Of a stretch of DNA of 64,000 nt, positions 60,514-64,000 are shown in pieces (positions within the stretch are counted from its first letter, which is position 1; every line of letters begins with the position of its first letter). The DNA is from Trichoplax adhaerens (taxonomy: Eukaryota; Placozoa; Uniplacotomia; Trichoplacea; Trichoplacidae), in contig NW_002060973.1 in NCBI RefSeq assembly GCF_000150275.1, positions 33,364 through 97,363 of the forward strand, read 5' to 3'. Below the pieces are notes generated by a model. It did no database searches, had not been told where the DNA came from, and saw nothing but the letters and a program-made list of their open reading frames with translations. A program made the translations under genes and the position numbers.

Positions 60514-63500
60514 TTATACGAATGTGGAAAATGCGGAATTATTTGGATTTATGGTGCTAGCTGGACTAGCAGGTCGGCTGTGGCGTGGTAACGATGAGGA
60601 ATTTAAATGATTACTGCTGTTATATTGTGATCTGCTTTCGTATTTTGAATCCCCATATTCACCAATGAATGAGCCATCTTCATTGAATTTGGACAAGCCA
60701 GGTAAATCAGCATATTCATCCATACTATCTAAACTTTCTCGATCAATATCAGCTTGCTTAAAATCATTAGAAGTGTATGTTGTGTCGTGGGGCAATGGTG
60801 GTCTTTTGATTGGTATATCATCCATATCCTCGGCCGGTAACGGAGGTATCTCCGGTTTGTCTTCATCCTGAATGTTGATACGATGTTCTTGATGATGCAA
60901 CGGATAGTGGCCTTTATGTACACCCTGACTCCTTTTCTTATAAGCTGATCTCACCAAAAAGATAATTATTAAAATGACTATTAACCCGCCAACCGCACTA
61001 ACCAAGCCAATAAACCAAGGTTCCTGGTAAAATGGTAAAATTTGCTGCCCCACCTCCGGTTGAGTTTTAGCTTGAATTGCATTGCTTGGCAAGCTATAAG
61101 CATTCCTACTCCTTGCTACAACATGAAACTCATAACTTGTGTCTGCTGTTAAGCGAGTAACGATGGTTCTTCTAGTAGATGGATTTAATAGTAAAGTGAT
61201 ATTTTCGTGTGGCGATGTAGCAGTTGAAAGTCTATACTGTACAATGAATCCATCTAATGGTACTTCTACTACATCCCATTCAATAGTTGCTGTTGTTATT
61301 GTTGTTGTTCCAACCAATCGCAAGTTAGTTGGTGCTTGTGGCCCATTGCCTTGGACGCTTATTTGCGTAGTGCGAGGTACACCATATCCGTTGGCATTTC
61401 GAGGCGTTACAGTAAAACGATAGATTCCAGTATTCATATCATAATAGTTGAAAGTAACTTCTGAGCCAATTGTGTGATTACTAATTGTTTTAACGACATT
61501 GCCTTCCACATCTACTATTGCGTAATCCACTTTATAGTGGACAATAGGCCCGTTGGTTACACTCGGTGTTGTCCAAATTAAACGAATTTGGCCTCTAATA
61601 GGTTCCGTTGCGGCAATACTACCTACACTCTCTGCGCAGCAAATTGATACGGATAAGTTAGTTATACATGTCATTTATTGAATTATACTTGATTTTCCTA
61701 CAGTAACAATATAATGATATTGATAATAAAAATCTTGATATGTTGCTTACCGGGTACAGGCTGTCCTGTGTAGCTCCAAACCATGTCAGAATAAGGTCCA
61801 TCCCCACCTTCAGCGTAGGCATTAACTCGGAAGGTATAATTAGCAAATCTTTCCAAATTATTAATAGTGACTTGACTAACATCTCCAAAGACGTTTATTG
61901 AGGCAATAGAGTTGTCGTAGATCCAATGTGAAACCTATAATTTCAGATAATTAAAGTGAATAATTAATCATACGAATGTAATCAAAAAAGCCTGACTATA
62001 GCAAAGCTACTACTAATTACAGCCTATTTATTGCAATCCTGTCCGCTAGAGTATCGTTATCACAGTTTTGTAACTAATATCTTCAATTCTGATGCCAGTG
62101 TGTAAAACACTATAATATTAGTGGTGCAGTCCGAGTTTTATACTCGGTCAGATAAAATAGTAATATTACGCCGATTAATATCAAACCGCATTAATACATT
62201 ATTTTTATACTTTAAAGCGGGATCACAATATCTCCTACCCTATATCCTGTGGCTGTCGACTGTGTAGAGGTGATTTTATTCCAAACTACGAAGACCCGAT
62301 CAGTACTGATTAAGTAAGCTTTTAAATTTGTTGGAGCTGATGAAGGTGGTGCTATTCCAGTGAAAACCGAGGCGATTGGTGTCTTTATGTTACCTTCACC
62401 AACATCATTATAGGGAACAAGTTGAAATTCATATCTAGTATTTGGCAATAGAGCTGATAAACGAAAGGAGCCGGTGTTCCCTAAAGATCTGGACACCCAT
62501 CCAGTTATACTAGCTTGGGTTCTATAATATAATCGATAACCTATACCAGGTCCGTTTTGATGTTGTCTTGATAGTAGAACCCAAACAATTTGTACTGCGG
62601 TATTTTCATTGGCAATACCAAAAAATCGAACGCTACCAAGACCCTCATACGGCACATCTGTATCCGTAACATGATTAATACTAAGGCTATTTCGACTTAT
62701 ACCGACACCATTGACAGCAGCTACAACGATTTGATAGGTATTCCAAGGTGACAACTGAATACCGCGGTAGGTAGCAGAAACAGGAACATTATTATCAGCA
62801 TCTCTCCAGACGCTAACTGAATTGACTAGATAACGTATGATAAACTTTTGTAATGGGCTATTGTTAGAATTACCCGGCAGCCAAGAAATATACATTGAAC
62901 TTTTAGTTTTATTTCTCGATGAAACATTGAACGGTGGATCTGGTATGTCGTTGATAGTAATAGCAGCCGTTCTAGTACGACGTTCATAACCAACACTTGG
63001 GACTAATGTAGCGATATTACACGCGTAATTACCGCTATCGGCTAAAGTACTGTTCACAAAAGTAAGTATGCTATTTAAGTTAGTAGTTTGAATTACTGCA
63101 CGAGGATTTGTTACATTAGCTCCGTTAATAGTCCAATAAATAGTGGCATCCAAAGTTGAATCTTTTGTAGCATTACAATGCAAAGTGAATGGGTTTGGAC
63201 GGCGGAATGAACGTGAAGTTGGTGAAGTAACAAAGACTGTACTATCTCTTACTACAGCGGTACCACTTGCATCGATACTACCACGAGTATTACTGGCAAT
63301 GCAGCGATAAACTCCGGCATCACTCTGGTTAACGTTACGGATAACCAAATTACCGTTCAAGAGTACAGTGTATTTATTGGTTGTTGCGAGATTTAATGCG
63401 ACATTATCTTTCAGATAGGTCATCTTGGGACGAGGACCTCCATCAACAGTGCATCGAAAAACAGATGATGAACCTTGAAAAAGAATTGTCTCTGGAAGGG

Positions 63501-64000
63501 GTCTTGCAATAAAATATGGCTGCGATTCAATAATATTAAGCCATCCTGATGTTACCAAGTTGCTATGAGAATTGGATGCTAAGCATGAATAGACAGCTTT
63601 ATCGCTCTGTTCCAAATAACGAATTAAGAGTGAACCATTATTGTACACATTATATTTACCACTATTTGGGACGACAGCCCCATTTTTGTACCATCTATAT
63701 TGAACATTACTACCACCGGCACGACATGCCCACATGAAATCTGATAATACTGGTTGAGCGGTATCAGTAATACGTAATTCCCATGAGGGATCGATATGAA
63801 TGGTTAATTGAGCCATTTTGGTCATAGGTGTACCACCGTTCATCGCTGTACATGAATAATTTCCGGCATCTTCCTTTCGAAGGTTAGTTATAGTTAACTG
63901 CCTTCCCCATTTATCGAATCGATATCTACCAAAGGGTAATGGGCCTCCTACCTTTTGCCACTGAATTGTAGGTATAGGAAAACCCGTAGCAATGCACTGG
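60514..64000 (-). CDS. L1CAM-family adhesion receptor 3 with ankyrin-binding FIGEY motif, 5' end beyond window
   Basis: Partial gene; exons visible: >64000-62239, 61934-61751, 61631-60514, in the same arrangement and phases as receptors 1 and 2. The visible part starts inside an Ig domain (GFPIPTIQWQK, DAGNYSCTAMN), followed by three more Ig domains and five FN3 domains, then TM (WFIGLVSAVGGLIVILIIIFLV). The PWFIGL entry matches vertebrate L1-type proteins. The tail has KGHYPLHH near the membrane. NEDGSFIGEYG follows, with FIGEY at 60669-60655, corresponding to the FIGQY ankyrin-binding motif of L1CAM/neurofascin/neuroglian. The last four residues STFV fit a class I PDZ ligand. This is the clearest L1-type member of the three and should link contacts to the ankyrin-spectrin skeleton. 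The missing part should encode the signal peptide and about two Ig domains. Confidence 0.92.
60655..60669 (-). other. FIGEY ankyrin-binding motif in receptor 3
   Basis: Codons for Phe-Ile-Gly-Glu-Tyr inside the context NEDGS-FIGEY-G. In vertebrate and insect L1-type proteins the equivalent is FIGQY or FIGAY/FIGEY-like, and phosphorylation of its Tyr blocks ankyrin binding. The Tyr is kept here. Confidence 0.88.

Overview
The window is animal nuclear DNA. It is AT-rich and its genes are split by many short GT-AG introns, so most single reading frames are only exon pieces. I joined exons by hand, requiring every junction to keep the reading frame and the family alignment to continue across it. 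The gene set is metazoan: three L1-type Ig/fibronectin adhesion receptors, an ABCC1-like transporter, GNPTG, ERCC1, epsin, triosephosphate isomerase and a NACHT/WD40 protein. Compact introns, low GC and L1-type receptors in such a compact genome suggest an early-branching animal, most likely a placozoan (Trichoplax/Hoilungia type). That species call is an inference.

Layout. 1-491: pentanucleotide array and TPI promoter. 492-2490 (+): triosephosphate isomerase, 7 exons. 3632-5587 (-): epsin, one uninterrupted frame. 5594-6989: two arrays separated by plain DNA; the second contains a short telomere-type repeat. 6990-15274 (+): ABCC1/MRP1-type transporter, 30 exons, 1499 aa. 16519-19259 (-): GNPTG, 10 exons, 319 aa. 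19310-19480: array in a shared promoter. 19731-22876 (+): ERCC1, 10 exons, 265 aa. 24615-28806 (+): L1-type receptor 1. 31454-32487 (-): small Cys-motif protein with a basic tail. 36686-46088 (+): discoidin-DUF4062-NACHT-WD40 protein, 12 exons, about 1908 aa. 46142-48905: tandem and dispersed degenerate repeats and an orphan array. 50967-55134 (-): L1-type receptor 2. 55831-57940 (+): probable unrecognised Cys-rich spliced gene. 60514-64000 (-): L1-type receptor 3, which runs off the window end.

Two patterns stand out. First, arrays of a TACTG/CAGTA pentamer that keep flipping orientation lie within about 50-250 bp of the start codons of all five broadly housekeeping genes (TPI, epsin, ABCC1, GNPTG/ERCC1). 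They are absent upstream of the adhesion and NACHT genes. Second, the three L1-type receptors share one gene plan: a giant intronless exon, then an exon of about 187 bp, then a terminal exon, with the same intron phases. Only receptor 3 carries the ankyrin-binding FIGxY motif and a PDZ-ligand C-terminus.

No transposase, reverse transcriptase, rRNA, tRNA or CRISPR array was recognised. Long stretches at 28.8-31.4, 32.5-36.7, 46.4-50.9 and 58-60.5 kb hold no gene I can support.
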